From Arhodomonas sp051195215 (lineage in GTDB: Bacteria > Pseudomonadota > Gammaproteobacteria > Nitrococcales > Nitrococcaceae): 64,000 nucleotides of DNA. Numbering within the stretch: the first letter of the stretch is position 1; every line of letters begins with the position of its first letter. Shown here piece by piece: positions 52,464 through 60,822 of this stretch. The notes under the pieces were generated by a model that had not been told where the DNA came from, ran no database searches, and saw nothing but the letters and a program-made list of their open reading frames with translations. The stretch covers positions 1 through 64,000 of the forward strand of contig NZ_JBNAZM010000011.1 in NCBI RefSeq assembly GCF_051195215.1, read 5' to 3'. The position numbers were made by a program, and so were the translations under genes.

Positions 52464-53920
52464 ATCTGCGTCGATCCGCCACCCATGCGGCCTTCTGGGG
52501 CCTTGCCCAGAAGTGGGGTTACCACGCGGTGCGCTTGCTGGTGTTCGTGGTGCTGGCGCGGCTTCTGGACCCCGCGAGCTTCGGCGTCGTCGCCCTCGCC
52601 GGCGTGTTCGTACTGCTCGGCGAAATGCTCGTGGACCAGGGGTTCGCGGATGCGCTCGTGCAGCGCACCGCGGTGGGACCGGCGCATCTCGACAGCGCAT
52701 TCTGGGCAAGCTTCGCGATCGGCGTGATGCTGACTGCCGGCTGCGTGCTGTTCGCGGGTCCTTTGGCGGCCGTGTTCGACGAGCCGAGGCTCGCGCCGGT
52801 GCTACGTGCGCTGGGGCCGGTGCTGCTCATCACGTCGCTGTCGCGCACCCATGAGGCGCTGCTGCGCCGCGAGCTGGCATTCAAACGCATCGCCAAGATC
52901 AGCTTGGCGTCGGTAGCCGTGGGCGGCGCGGCGGGGCTGTGGCTCGCCATGCTGGGTTACGGGGTGTGGGCGCTCGTCGCCCAGCTGCTCGTCCAGCGTC
53001 TGGTTCAGCTGCCGTGCCTGTGGTTCTCGGTGGCATGGCGTCCGCGGTTGCGGTTCTCCCTGCCCCATTTCCGTGCACTGGCGCGTTTCGGCGTGAATGT
53101 CGTCGGCATCAATCTCCTCAACGTGGCCAACCGCCAGGCGGACCATCTGCTTATCGGCTACTTTCTCGGCAGCACCGTGCTCGGCTATTACACGGTCGGC
53201 TATCGCCTGATCCGCATACTGCTGGATCTCCTGCCTCAAGCCATCATGCCGGTGGCTTTCTCGGCGTTCTCACGCCTGAAGGCGGAGCCGGTACGGCTGC
53301 GCGAGGCATTCTACGAGGCGACGCGTGTGATGGCGCTGGGGGCTTTTCCGGCTTTCTGCGGTCTTGCGTTGCTTGCGCCGGCGGTCACCGAGGTTGTCTT
53401 CGGTCCGCAGTGGGCACCGAGCGCGAGCGTGATGCAGGTGCTCACCGCCATCGCCGCATTGCAGTCGATATCGCTGCTCTGTCCCGCGGCCCTGAAGGCG
53501 CTCGGCCGCCCCCAGTGGGTGCTGTTGATCACCGCGGCCAATGCCGTGGCCAACGTGGCGGCGTTCGCCATCGCCGTGCACTGGGGCATCGTCGCCGTGG
53601 CCGCAGCCTACGCGGTGCGCGGCTATCTGCTCTGGCCGCTGACCTGGACCGCGCTCGACCGTCTCGTCTCGTTGAGTCCCCGGCGTTATCTCGGCGCGCT
53701 CATGCCGGCGCTGGTCGGCTGTGGCGTGATGGCGTTCGCGGTGCGCGGAATCGCGTCGGGGTTGCCCGGGGACTGGGGCGCGTTCGCCAGGTTGCTGGCG
53801 CTGGTACCCATGGGGGCCGTTGTCTACGTCGCCGCCGCATTCACGGTCGCTCCCGCCCAGTGCCGCGCCCTCGCGCACCAGGTCCTGCAACGCCACCCGG
53901 TCCAGGAAGCACGCTCATGA
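52460..53920 (+). CDS. Wzx-type lipopolysaccharide/exopolysaccharide flippase
   Basis: This 486-residue membrane protein of the MOP/PST flippase superfamily (WzxC-like) has about 12-14 hydrophobic helices. Its N-terminus is typical (THAAFWGLAQKWGYHAVRLL) and it has a RQADHLLIGYFLGSTVLGYY segment. It would move the undecaprenyl-linked repeat unit across the inner membrane, placing this cluster in the Wzx/Wzy-dependent pathway. It overlaps both neighbours by 4 bases. Confidence 0.9.
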   Translation: MNLRRSATHAAFWGLAQKWGYHAVRLLVFVVLARLLDPASFGVVALAGVFVLLGEMLVDQGFADALVQRTAVGPAHLDSAFWASFAIGVMLTAGCVLFAGPLAAVFDEPRLAPVLRALGPVLLITSLSRTHEALLRRELAFKRIAKISLASVAVGGAAGLWLAMLGYGVWALVAQLLVQRLVQLPCLWFSVAWRPRLRFSLPHFRALARFGVNVVGINLLNVANRQADHLLIGYFLGSTVLGYYTVGYRLIRILLDLLPQAIMPVAFSAFSRLKAEPVRLREAFYEATRVMALGAFPAFCGLALLAPAVTEVVFGPQWAPSASVMQVLTAIAALQSISLLCPAALKALGRPQWVLLITAANAVANVAAFAIAVHWGIVAVAAAYAVRGYLLWPLTWTALDRLVSLSPRRYLGALMPALVGCGVMAFAVRGIASGLPGDWGAFARLLALVPMGAVVYVAAAFTVAPAQCRALAHQVLQRHPVQEARS

Positions 53921-54945
53921 CTGACCAATCGCCCGTGTTCATCGTCGGTATGGCCCGCTCGGGAACGACGCTCATGCGCGCGTTCCTCTCCGCGCATCCG
54001 GGAATCGCGGTTTCCCCGGAGACCCACTTCCTGAGCTACTGGGTGCGTCGCCATGGTCATGAAGAGTTACGTGGATGGAGTGACTACCGCGACTTCTGGG
54101 CTGCGTTCAGCGCGAGTCACCACTTCACGCGCATGGGGGTCGACCCCGCGGATGTCAGCGCGCGTCTGCCCGCCGACGAGCCACCTACGTTCCGCAATGT
54201 ATTCACCGCGCTGATGGACGCGTATGCCGCGACCACCGGCAAGCCGCGCTGGGGCGAGAAAACCCCCGGACATCACGCGCACCTTGCCCGTGTGCTCGGC
54301 TGGTATCCGAACGCACAGGTGGTTTACATGCTGCGCGATCCGAGGGCGGTCGTCGCCTCGCTGCTGGAGGCGCCATGGGCGGAGCCGAGCATCACCCATC
54401 AGGCGGCACGCTGGCGCGACAGCACGCGCTCGCTCAATGCCTGGGAGGGAGACCCGCGGGTGCAGATCGTGCACTACGAGGCGCTGGTGACCGATCCGGA
54501 GACGACGCTGCGCCGCGTCTGCGAGTTCCTCGGCGAGCCTTTCGACGAGCGCATGATGGCCCGTGGTGGCGCGAGCCGGCAGGAAAGCTCGGGCTATGGA
54601 CAGTGGGGGCAGAGCCACATCCGCGAGGCACACGCGCCCCTGCGCACTGACAGCCTGCTGAAGTGGCAGCAACGTTTGACGGCGCAGCAGGTGGCACTGA
54701 TCGAGTATCTCACCCGCAAGGGGATGTTTCGCTACGGCTATACCGCGGTGACAGAAGGGCCGGGTGCATTCGGGTGGGCGCGGCTGATGGGGGCGCGGGT
54801 GCACGACCGCCTCTTTCGCGAAGTGCGCCGGGTGCAGGGCACTGCCCGTGCCGACGTCGCCGATGTCCCGCCGGGCGCCCAGACGCAAGTGCGCGGTGAA
54901 GTCAATGCCGAGACGCCGGCACGCCCGGAGGAGTCCGGCAAGTGA
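53917..54945 (+). CDS. PAPS-dependent sulfotransferase
   Basis: This 342-residue sulfotransferase-family protein has the 5'-phosphosulfate loop VGMARSGTTLMRAFLSAHP near its N-terminus and the 3'-phosphate-binding segment VYMLRDPRAVVASLL. A WGEKTPGHHAHL motif is typical of sulfotransferase_3-type proteins. The C-terminal 60 residues are basic then disordered. It overlaps the flippase gene by 4 bases, so sulfation of the cluster's sugar or of a lipid/protein partner is implied. A PAPS-synthesis gene is not present in the window. Confidence 0.87.
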   Translation: MTDQSPVFIVGMARSGTTLMRAFLSAHPGIAVSPETHFLSYWVRRHGHEELRGWSDYRDFWAAFSASHHFTRMGVDPADVSARLPADEPPTFRNVFTALMDAYAATTGKPRWGEKTPGHHAHLARVLGWYPNAQVVYMLRDPRAVVASLLEAPWAEPSITHQAARWRDSTRSLNAWEGDPRVQIVHYEALVTDPETTLRRVCEFLGEPFDERMMARGGASRQESSGYGQWGQSHIREAHAPLRTDSLLKWQQRLTAQQVALIEYLTRKGMFRYGYTAVTEGPGAFGWARLMGARVHDRLFREVRRVQGTARADVADVPPGAQTQVRGEVNAETPARPEESGK

Positions 54946-55365
54946 GATCCATGCCGGTGTCACGACGCTGGATGCCGGCGGGGCAGTACCGGCGGCGACG
55001 CGCCACAGTCGGTGACTCACGCCGCCGCGCGGGGCGGTCGGTGTCGACTGCCCCGAATGCGGGTCGTGGACCGGCGACAGTGGCGCACGCCGCCACGCTT
55101 GGGGTTTCGGGGGTGAGGAGGGCGGCGGCTGTTGCCATGTCGCGACGCTTTTCTCGCCGGAAAAGTGGTGTTTTGGACTGCAACGGACCAAGGGTTTGTG
55201 CAGGTGAATCAAGACGATGATCTGTCCTGGCATCGTCCGTGCTTTGGTTTGCGCCGGTGCGACGCCCGGGGCGCCGGGCACGGGCACATCGCACGCTCAT
55301 CGCCGGGTTCGCCTACAGCCCTGATCGCTCACGGTATGGGTGCGTACCGCACCCCGGAAGCAGGA
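54946..55365. other. Intergenic region upstream of rfbA
   Basis: I see no gene in 420 bases. It contains a short CTTTTC-TCGCCG-GAAAAG hairpin (about 55147-55164) and a possible sigma-54 site at 55228-55243. It separates the first five cluster genes from the rest, so the latter may have their own promoter. Confidence 0.5.
55228..55243 (+). promoter_or_regulatory. Candidate sigma-54 promoter for rfbA
   Basis: TGGCATCGTCCGTGCT has GG (55229-55230) and GC (55241-55242) separated by 10 bases, the sigma-54 -24/-12 spacing. It is about 120 bases before rfbA. No enhancer or activator gene is visible nearby. Confidence 0.35.
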
Positions 55366-56325
55366 ATGGACGCGATGTACGAAATGACTAGTAACACCGA
55401 TAACGCCCGTCATTCGGGTACGCGCTACAAGGGCATCATTCTCGCCGGTGGCTCGGGTACCCGGTTGCAACCGCTGACGCCGGCGGTGAGCAAGCAGCTC
55501 ATGCCGGTGTTCGACAAACCGCTGATCTACTATCCGCTGTCCACGCTGATGCTTGCCGGCATCCGGGACATTCTGATCATCACCACACCACGTGACAGCG
55601 CGGCCTTTCAGGAGCTGATCGGCGACGGCAGCCAGTGGGGTATCTCCGTGAGTTACGCCATCCAGCCGGAGCCGCGCGGCCTTGCCGATGCCTTCCGTGT
55701 CGGTCGTGAATTCGTGGGCAACGATCCGGTGTCGCTGATACTCGGCGACAACCTCTTCTACGGCCACGGCATGCAGGCGAGTCTCGAGCGCGCCACCGCC
55801 GAGACCGATGGTGCCACGGTGTTCGGCTATTACGTCAGCGACCCGCAGCGCTACGGCGTGGTCGCGTTCGACGAGTACGGACGCGTCGACGACATCGAGG
55901 AGAAGCCGGCGCAACCGCGCTCCAACTACGCGGTCACGGGCTTGTATTTCTACGACAACGACGTGCTCGACATCGCCCGGGACATCCAGCCGTCGGAGCG
56001 CGGCGAGCTCGAGATCACGGACGTCAACCGCGAGTATCTGGCGGCGGGCAAGCTGCGGGTGGAACGTCTCGGTCGCGGTATCGCATGGCTCGACACCGGA
56101 ACCCACAAGGCGCTCACGGACGCCTCGCAGTTCGTGCGTATCGTCGAGGAGCGCCAGGGACTGAAGATCGCCTGCCCCGAAGAGATCGCCTGGCGTCAGG
56201 GTTTCATTACCGAGCACGAGCTCGCCCGGCAGGCGCGTGCCATGAAGGCGAACGGCTACAGCGACTATTTGCTGCGCCTGCTCGATCAGGAGCGTCTCGC
56301 AGGCCCCTTCGAGCAGGCCTGCTGA
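55366..56325 (+). CDS. rfbA: Glucose-1-phosphate thymidylyltransferase
   Basis: This protein of about 319 residues makes dTDP-glucose, the first step toward dTDP-rhamnose and other deoxysugars. It has GIILAGGSGTRLQPLT, KQLMPVFDKPLIYYPLS, EPRGLADAF and GDNLFYG signatures. It carries about 19 extra N-terminal residues before the core. ATG at 55366 has GGAAG 5 bases upstream; ATGs at 55336, 55375 and 55384 are alternatives. No rfbB, rfbC or rfbD is in the window, so the final sugar cannot be inferred. Confidence 0.92.
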   Translation: MDAMYEMTSNTDNARHSGTRYKGIILAGGSGTRLQPLTPAVSKQLMPVFDKPLIYYPLSTLMLAGIRDILIITTPRDSAAFQELIGDGSQWGISVSYAIQPEPRGLADAFRVGREFVGNDPVSLILGDNLFYGHGMQASLERATAETDGATVFGYYVSDPQRYGVVAFDEYGRVDDIEEKPAQPRSNYAVTGLYFYDNDVLDIARDIQPSERGELEITDVNREYLAAGKLRVERLGRGIAWLDTGTHKALTDASQFVRIVEERQGLKIACPEEIAWRQGFITEHELARQARAMKANGYSDYLLRLLDQERLAGPFEQAC

Positions 56326-56419
56326 TCCGAATCAGATGATTCCCAATTAGGGCGGGCTCGCCCCGGTGTACCCGCATGCGGGCGGGGGCGAGTCGTGTCG
56401 TGAACGCGAGGCGACCATC

Positions 56420-57568
56420 ATGCAAAACGAGCTGTTTGCTTATCTACTGGTGTTCCTGTTCGTCGTCCTGCTGACGGACTTTCTCAGGCGCCAGGCATTG
56501 CTGGCCGGTCTGGTCGATCAGCCGGACGCACGCAAGCGTCACGCTCGTCCGGTGCCCCCGGTGGGCGGCGGCGCCATATTCCTCGGGTGCCTGCTGGCTG
56601 CGCTTGCGCTGAACGTGCCGGAAGATTACGTGCGCATTCTGTTTCCGGTGGGTGCCGCGCTGGTGATCATGGGAGCGGTCGACGATCACTACGATCTCCC
56701 GCCACGCGCACGACTGGCGGTGCAGGCACTCGCCGCCTTGTGCACGAGCGTGCTGGGTGGGGCGACCCTGACCACGGCGGGTGACCTCATGCCCGGCGGG
56801 GGCGCCCTCACCCTCGGTGTCTTGGCAGTACCGGTGACCGTCCTCGGCACCGTGGGCACCATCAATGCGTTCAACATGGTCGACGGCATGGACGGTCTCT
56901 CCGGAGCACTGGCGCTGGTAGCGCTGGTGGGCTTCGCCGTCGTCGCCTACGCTGGCGGCGACAGCGGGCTGCTAACGCTGGCGCTGGTACTGGCTACCGG
57001 AGTGCTCGCATTCCTTACCCAGAATCTGCGCTCACCCTGGCGCTGGCGCGCGTCGGTGTTCCTCGGCGATGCCGGCAGCATGTTTCTGGGGTTCGCGGTT
57101 AGCTGGTTCGTCATCGAGCTCTCCCAGGGCCGTGCGCCTGCGATGTCACCGGTCACCGGGCTGTGGCTGTTGCTCGTGCCGTTGTTCGATATCGCCTATG
57201 TCATGGGCAGGCGGGTGGCGCGCGGGCGCTCGCCGCTGGCCGCGGATCGCCAGCACCTGCATCACTTCCTGCTGCGTATCGGTCTGCCGGTAACGCGGGC
57301 GCTTGCGGTCATCGTTTCCGTCGCGATCGTTGCCGCTGCCACCGGTCTGGCTTTCGAGCTCGCCGGCGTGGCCGACTGGGTCTCCCTCGCCGCATTCCTG
57401 GCGCTGTTCGGGCTGTACTGTCTCGGCATGACCTACGCGTGGCGGGTGCATCCGCGGCTCGTGCGCTGGCTCGCCCGCCGCCAGCATGCCAACACCACGC
57501 TGCCGGTGATGGCGCGGGCGTACCTGCAGGCGAGCCGCTACCGTGACGAGCGGCTGCATACCCCATGA
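56420..57568 (+). CDS. WecA/MraY-family undecaprenyl-phosphate sugar-1-phosphate transferase
   Basis: This 382-residue polytopic membrane enzyme (about 11 helices) belongs to the WecA class of polyisoprenyl-phosphate hexosamine-1-phosphate transferases. Signatures are the DDHYDLPP metal site, NAFNMVDGMDGL, FLGDAGSMFLGF, and the histidine-rich DRQHLHHFLLR loop. It would start repeat-unit synthesis by transferring a GlcNAc-like phosphosugar onto undecaprenyl phosphate. It overlaps the Wzc-type gene by 4 bases (ATGA). WecA in lipopolysaccharide or enterobacterial common antigen synthesis is the nearest functional model. Confidence 0.88.
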   Translation: MQNELFAYLLVFLFVVLLTDFLRRQALLAGLVDQPDARKRHARPVPPVGGGAIFLGCLLAALALNVPEDYVRILFPVGAALVIMGAVDDHYDLPPRARLAVQALAALCTSVLGGATLTTAGDLMPGGGALTLGVLAVPVTVLGTVGTINAFNMVDGMDGLSGALALVALVGFAVVAYAGGDSGLLTLALVLATGVLAFLTQNLRSPWRWRASVFLGDAGSMFLGFAVSWFVIELSQGRAPAMSPVTGLWLLLVPLFDIAYVMGRRVARGRSPLAADRQHLHHFLLRIGLPVTRALAVIVSVAIVAAATGLAFELAGVADWVSLAAFLALFGLYCLGMTYAWRVHPRLVRWLARRQHANTTLPVMARAYLQASRYRDERLHTP

Positions 57569-59787
57569 AGGCGCAGCATCCCATGCCCGCGAACGGCATG
57601 CCGCCGCCCGCCAGCGGAGGCGGCGCAGCCGCGCCGGCACCGCCCGGCGGTCCGGCTGCGCCGGGGTTGATGGAGTACGTGCGCGTACTGCTGCGCAGCC
57701 GCCGGTTGATCGTCGCCGTGGTCGCGAGCGCCGTGCTCGCGGCCGGCGGCTACACGATGCTTCAGCCGCGCATGTATCTGGGCTCCCTCACCATGCAGGT
57801 GCAGCCTGATCCGCCGGCTTACGTGCCGTCGCTGCAGCAGAATCAGGCGCCGGCGGGCGGCGAGACATTCTTCACGACGCAGCTCGACATCATTCGCAGC
57901 CGCGCCGTGGCCGAACGGGTCGTCGACCGGCTCACCGAGGCGGAGCGCCGTGATTTGATGCCGCCACCGGGCGTGGCCGACCAGGTGCGGGGCGTCGTCG
58001 ACACGGCGCTGGGCTGGGCGGGCGGCATGCTCGGGCTCGGCGGCGGGGACGCCGCCGGGACGGACGCCGGCGAGCCGGCACGCGAGGTACCGGACCGGCG
58101 CTCGCTCGTGCGACTCATTCAGAACAATCTCCAGGTACGGCGACGCAAGGACAGCGAGCTCGTGGAGCTGCTCTATCAGGCCCCCACGGCAGATGTCGCC
58201 GCGCGCGTCGCCAATCTCGTCGCCAGCGCCTATCAGGGTGTCCAGGAGCGCCAGCGCGTCGAAGTCAGCGAGCGGGTGCATGATTGGCTGGTCGCTCAGC
58301 TCGACAAGCTCAGGCAGAACCTTGCCGCCTCCGAGCAGGCGGTGCAGGCGTACAAGTCGCGCCATGATCTGCTCGACAGCCGAAACCTGGAGGAGGTGAC
58401 AGGCAAGCAGCTCTCCAGCGTCACCCAGGATCTGCTCGATGCGCGTTCCGAGCGTATGCGTGTCGAGGTGCTCTACAACCAGGTTCAGGAGGCGGAGAAC
58501 CCGGATGCTCTGGCGGCGGTGCTCGAGGATCCGGTCATCCAGCAGCTCAAGCTGCAGCAGGCGCGTCTTCGTGGCGAGCTCGAACGTCTGCGCAGCCACT
58601 ACGGCGAAAACGCCTCCAAGGTCGCCTCGGTGCGGGCCGAGCTCGAGTCGGTGTCCGCACGGCTCGACGCCGAGCTCGAGCGTTCCGTGGCATCCATCAG
58701 TCAGCGCTACGAGCAGGCCAGGCAGCGTGAGGAGCGGCTCGTCGCCGCGGAAAAGGATCTCAATGAAGGTCTGCGGGACCGGTCCGACGTGGAGCTCGGG
58801 CTCGCCAAGCTGGAGCGCGAGGCGGAGACCAACCGCGAGCTCTACGAGGCATTCCGCAGCCGCATCAAGGAAATCAACCTAACCGGTGCCATGGGCAACC
58901 CGGGTATCCGGATTCTGGATCGGGCGCTTCCACCGGGGGCGCCTTTCAAGCCCAATCCGGTGCGCATTCTCGCCATTGCCGGCTTGCTCAGCGGCGCCGC
59001 TGCAGTGGCCCTGGCGTTCTTGATGAACAACCTGCGCCAGCGCTTCTACACGCCTCAGGGGGTGGAGGAGCACCTGCCGGCGCGAGGCCTCGGCATGGTG
59101 CCGAAGGTGGAGCTCCGCCGACCAGCGATGCTCCCGCGTTATGCCGTGCTCGAGCCGGCGTCGGGCTTTACCGAGGCGGTCGGTGCGATCCGCACGAGGC
59201 TGCAGGTCGGGGACCGCGCCGGTGCACCGCAGATGATCATGGTGACCTCCGCCCTCCAGGCTGAGGGCAAGAGCACGCTGTCCAGCAATCTCGCCTGCAG
59301 TTATGCACAGATCGGGCGGACGTTGCTGATCGACGGCGACCTGCGTCGCGCCAGCCTCTCGAGCCACTGGCAGCGTCCGGGACTCACCGATTTCGTCCTG
59401 CGCCGCGCCCGGCCGCGCGACTGCATCGCCCGCGACGGGTTGCTCCCGAATCTCTACCTCATGGGCAAGGGGCACGCGTCGCCGCATCCGTTGGAGTTCT
59501 TCGCCACCGACGATCTTACGCGCGCCTTCGCCGCGCTACGGCGGCATTTCGACTGGATCGTCATCGACACCGCGCCGGTGCTCACGGTGAGCGACGTGGA
59601 AATGATGGGCCATCTCAGCGATGGCGCCATTCTGGCCGTGCAGGCGGGCAAGACGCCCACGGATGCCGTATCCGAAGCGTACCGCCGACTGCTCGCCGCC
59701 CAGGTCCGGATGCTCGGCGTGACCCTGACTCAAGTGGATCTCAAGGAGGTGACCCGCTATGGCGGCTACGCCTATGGCGTCCAGTGA
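57565..59787 (+). CDS. Wzc-type polysaccharide co-polymerase with tyrosine autokinase domain
   Basis: This 740-residue protein has a Gly/Pro-rich N-terminus (1-34) and two transmembrane helices (about 49-66 and 467-488) around a large coiled-coil Wzz domain, with a Pro-rich stretch LPPGAPFKPNP just before the second helix. The cytoplasmic BY-kinase domain has Walker A SALQAEGKST (Lys569), Walker A' LLIDGD (587-592), Walker B VIDTAP (666-671), and C-terminal tyrosines 732, 735 and 737. It controls chain length and export. It overlaps the next gene by 29 bases. Wza and Wzb partners are not seen. Confidence 0.9.
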   Translation: MKAQHPMPANGMPPPASGGGAAAPAPPGGPAAPGLMEYVRVLLRSRRLIVAVVASAVLAAGGYTMLQPRMYLGSLTMQVQPDPPAYVPSLQQNQAPAGGETFFTTQLDIIRSRAVAERVVDRLTEAERRDLMPPPGVADQVRGVVDTALGWAGGMLGLGGGDAAGTDAGEPAREVPDRRSLVRLIQNNLQVRRRKDSELVELLYQAPTADVAARVANLVASAYQGVQERQRVEVSERVHDWLVAQLDKLRQNLAASEQAVQAYKSRHDLLDSRNLEEVTGKQLSSVTQDLLDARSERMRVEVLYNQVQEAENPDALAAVLEDPVIQQLKLQQARLRGELERLRSHYGENASKVASVRAELESVSARLDAELERSVASISQRYEQARQREERLVAAEKDLNEGLRDRSDVELGLAKLEREAETNRELYEAFRSRIKEINLTGAMGNPGIRILDRALPPGAPFKPNPVRILAIAGLLSGAAAVALAFLMNNLRQRFYTPQGVEEHLPARGLGMVPKVELRRPAMLPRYAVLEPASGFTEAVGAIRTRLQVGDRAGAPQMIMVTSALQAEGKSTLSSNLACSYAQIGRTLLIDGDLRRASLSSHWQRPGLTDFVLRRARPRDCIARDGLLPNLYLMGKGHASPHPLEFFATDDLTRAFAALRRHFDWIVIDTAPVLTVSDVEMMGHLSDGAILAVQAGKTPTDAVSEAYRRLLAAQVRMLGVTLTQVDLKEVTRYGGYAYGVQ

Positions 59788-60814
59788 TCCCGGCGGCCAG
59801 GCGCCGCGGGTGTATGTCGTGGTGCTCAACTGGAACGGCTGGGGCGATACCATCGCCTGCCTGGAGAGCCTGTTGCGCAGTGACTACGCGAACTTTCGCA
59901 TCGTCGTCTGCGACAACGCGTCCACGGACGAGTCGGTGGACGCGCTGCGGCGCTGGGCCGCTGGCGAGCTCGATGCCCTGCCGCCACGCGAATCGCGGGT
60001 GAGCCGTTGTGTGCGTCCGCCGGTGACCAAGCCGATCGCCTGGTACGAGCTCGACCGGGAGATGGCGGAATCCGGCGAAGACGATGACGATCCGGCACTG
60101 ACGCTCATCCACACCGGCGCCAACCTGGGATATGCCGGTGGCAACAACATCGGCCTGCGTTATGTCCAGCGTCGTGGCGATGCGGACTACGTCTGGCTGC
60201 TCAACAACGACACGGTGGTGGATGCTGCAGCGTTGCGTCACCTGGTCACCCGCCTTCAGGCGGCGCCCGAGGCGGGGTTGTGCGGGTCGACCCTGCTCGA
60301 TCAGGCCGAGCCGACTCGTGTGCAGGCACACGGCGGCGCACGGTTCAATCCATGGCTCGGCACCCATCGCGCGCTCGGGGGCGGACAGCGGTGGCAGGGG
60401 GAGATGGACGCCGGCGCCGTCGAGCGCCAGATGTCCTACGTCATCGGCGCGTCCATGTTCGCCTCGCGACGCTGGCTGGATCGTGTCGGCCTGCTCTGCG
60501 AGGACTACTTCCTCTATTTCGAAGAGATCGACTGGGCGGTGCGCGGACGGCCGGAGTTCACGCTTGCCTACGCGCCGCAAAGCCTCGTCTACCACAAGGA
60601 GGGAGCGAGCACGGGCCGCCCCGAACGTTCTCTGCGCGCCGATTGCCTGGCGTTGCGTAATCGCCTGCGCTTTACCCGTAACCGCCTGCCCTGGGCGCTG
60701 CCGACGGTATGGCTCGGGCTCTTCTGGGCATTGATCAATCGCATTCGCCGCGGCCAGCTCGATCGCGTCCGCCCGATTCTCATCATCTTGCTGGGACGCA
60801 GCCGCACGACATAG
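59759..60814 (+). CDS. Glycosyltransferase family 2 (rhamnosyltransferase-like)
   Basis: This 351-residue inverting GT-A enzyme starts VYVVVLNWNGWGDTIACLES, has the NLGYAGGNN segment and a NNDT metal-binding motif, and then EDYFLYFEEIDWAVRGR, typical of WbbL-like rhamnosyl or related transferases. Its C-terminus has a hydrophobic helix (about 315-330) that may touch the membrane. AAGGAGG lies 10 bases before the ATG at 59759, inside the kinase gene, so the 29-base overlap is genuine. The sugar donor is unproven, but rfbA nearby suggests a dTDP-sugar. Confidence 0.87.
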   Translation: MAATPMASSDPGGQAPRVYVVVLNWNGWGDTIACLESLLRSDYANFRIVVCDNASTDESVDALRRWAAGELDALPPRESRVSRCVRPPVTKPIAWYELDREMAESGEDDDDPALTLIHTGANLGYAGGNNIGLRYVQRRGDADYVWLLNNDTVVDAAALRHLVTRLQAAPEAGLCGSTLLDQAEPTRVQAHGGARFNPWLGTHRALGGGQRWQGEMDAGAVERQMSYVIGASMFASRRWLDRVGLLCEDYFLYFEEIDWAVRGRPEFTLAYAPQSLVYHKEGASTGRPERSLRADCLALRNRLRFTRNRLPWALPTVWLGLFWALINRIRRGQLDRVRPILIILLGRSRTT

Positions 60815-60822
60815 GAGTCTGT

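Noticed and set aside
54946..55365. Small open frames on both strands before rfbA
   Set aside because: They are Arg-rich with no ribosome sites, motifs or operon-like spacing.
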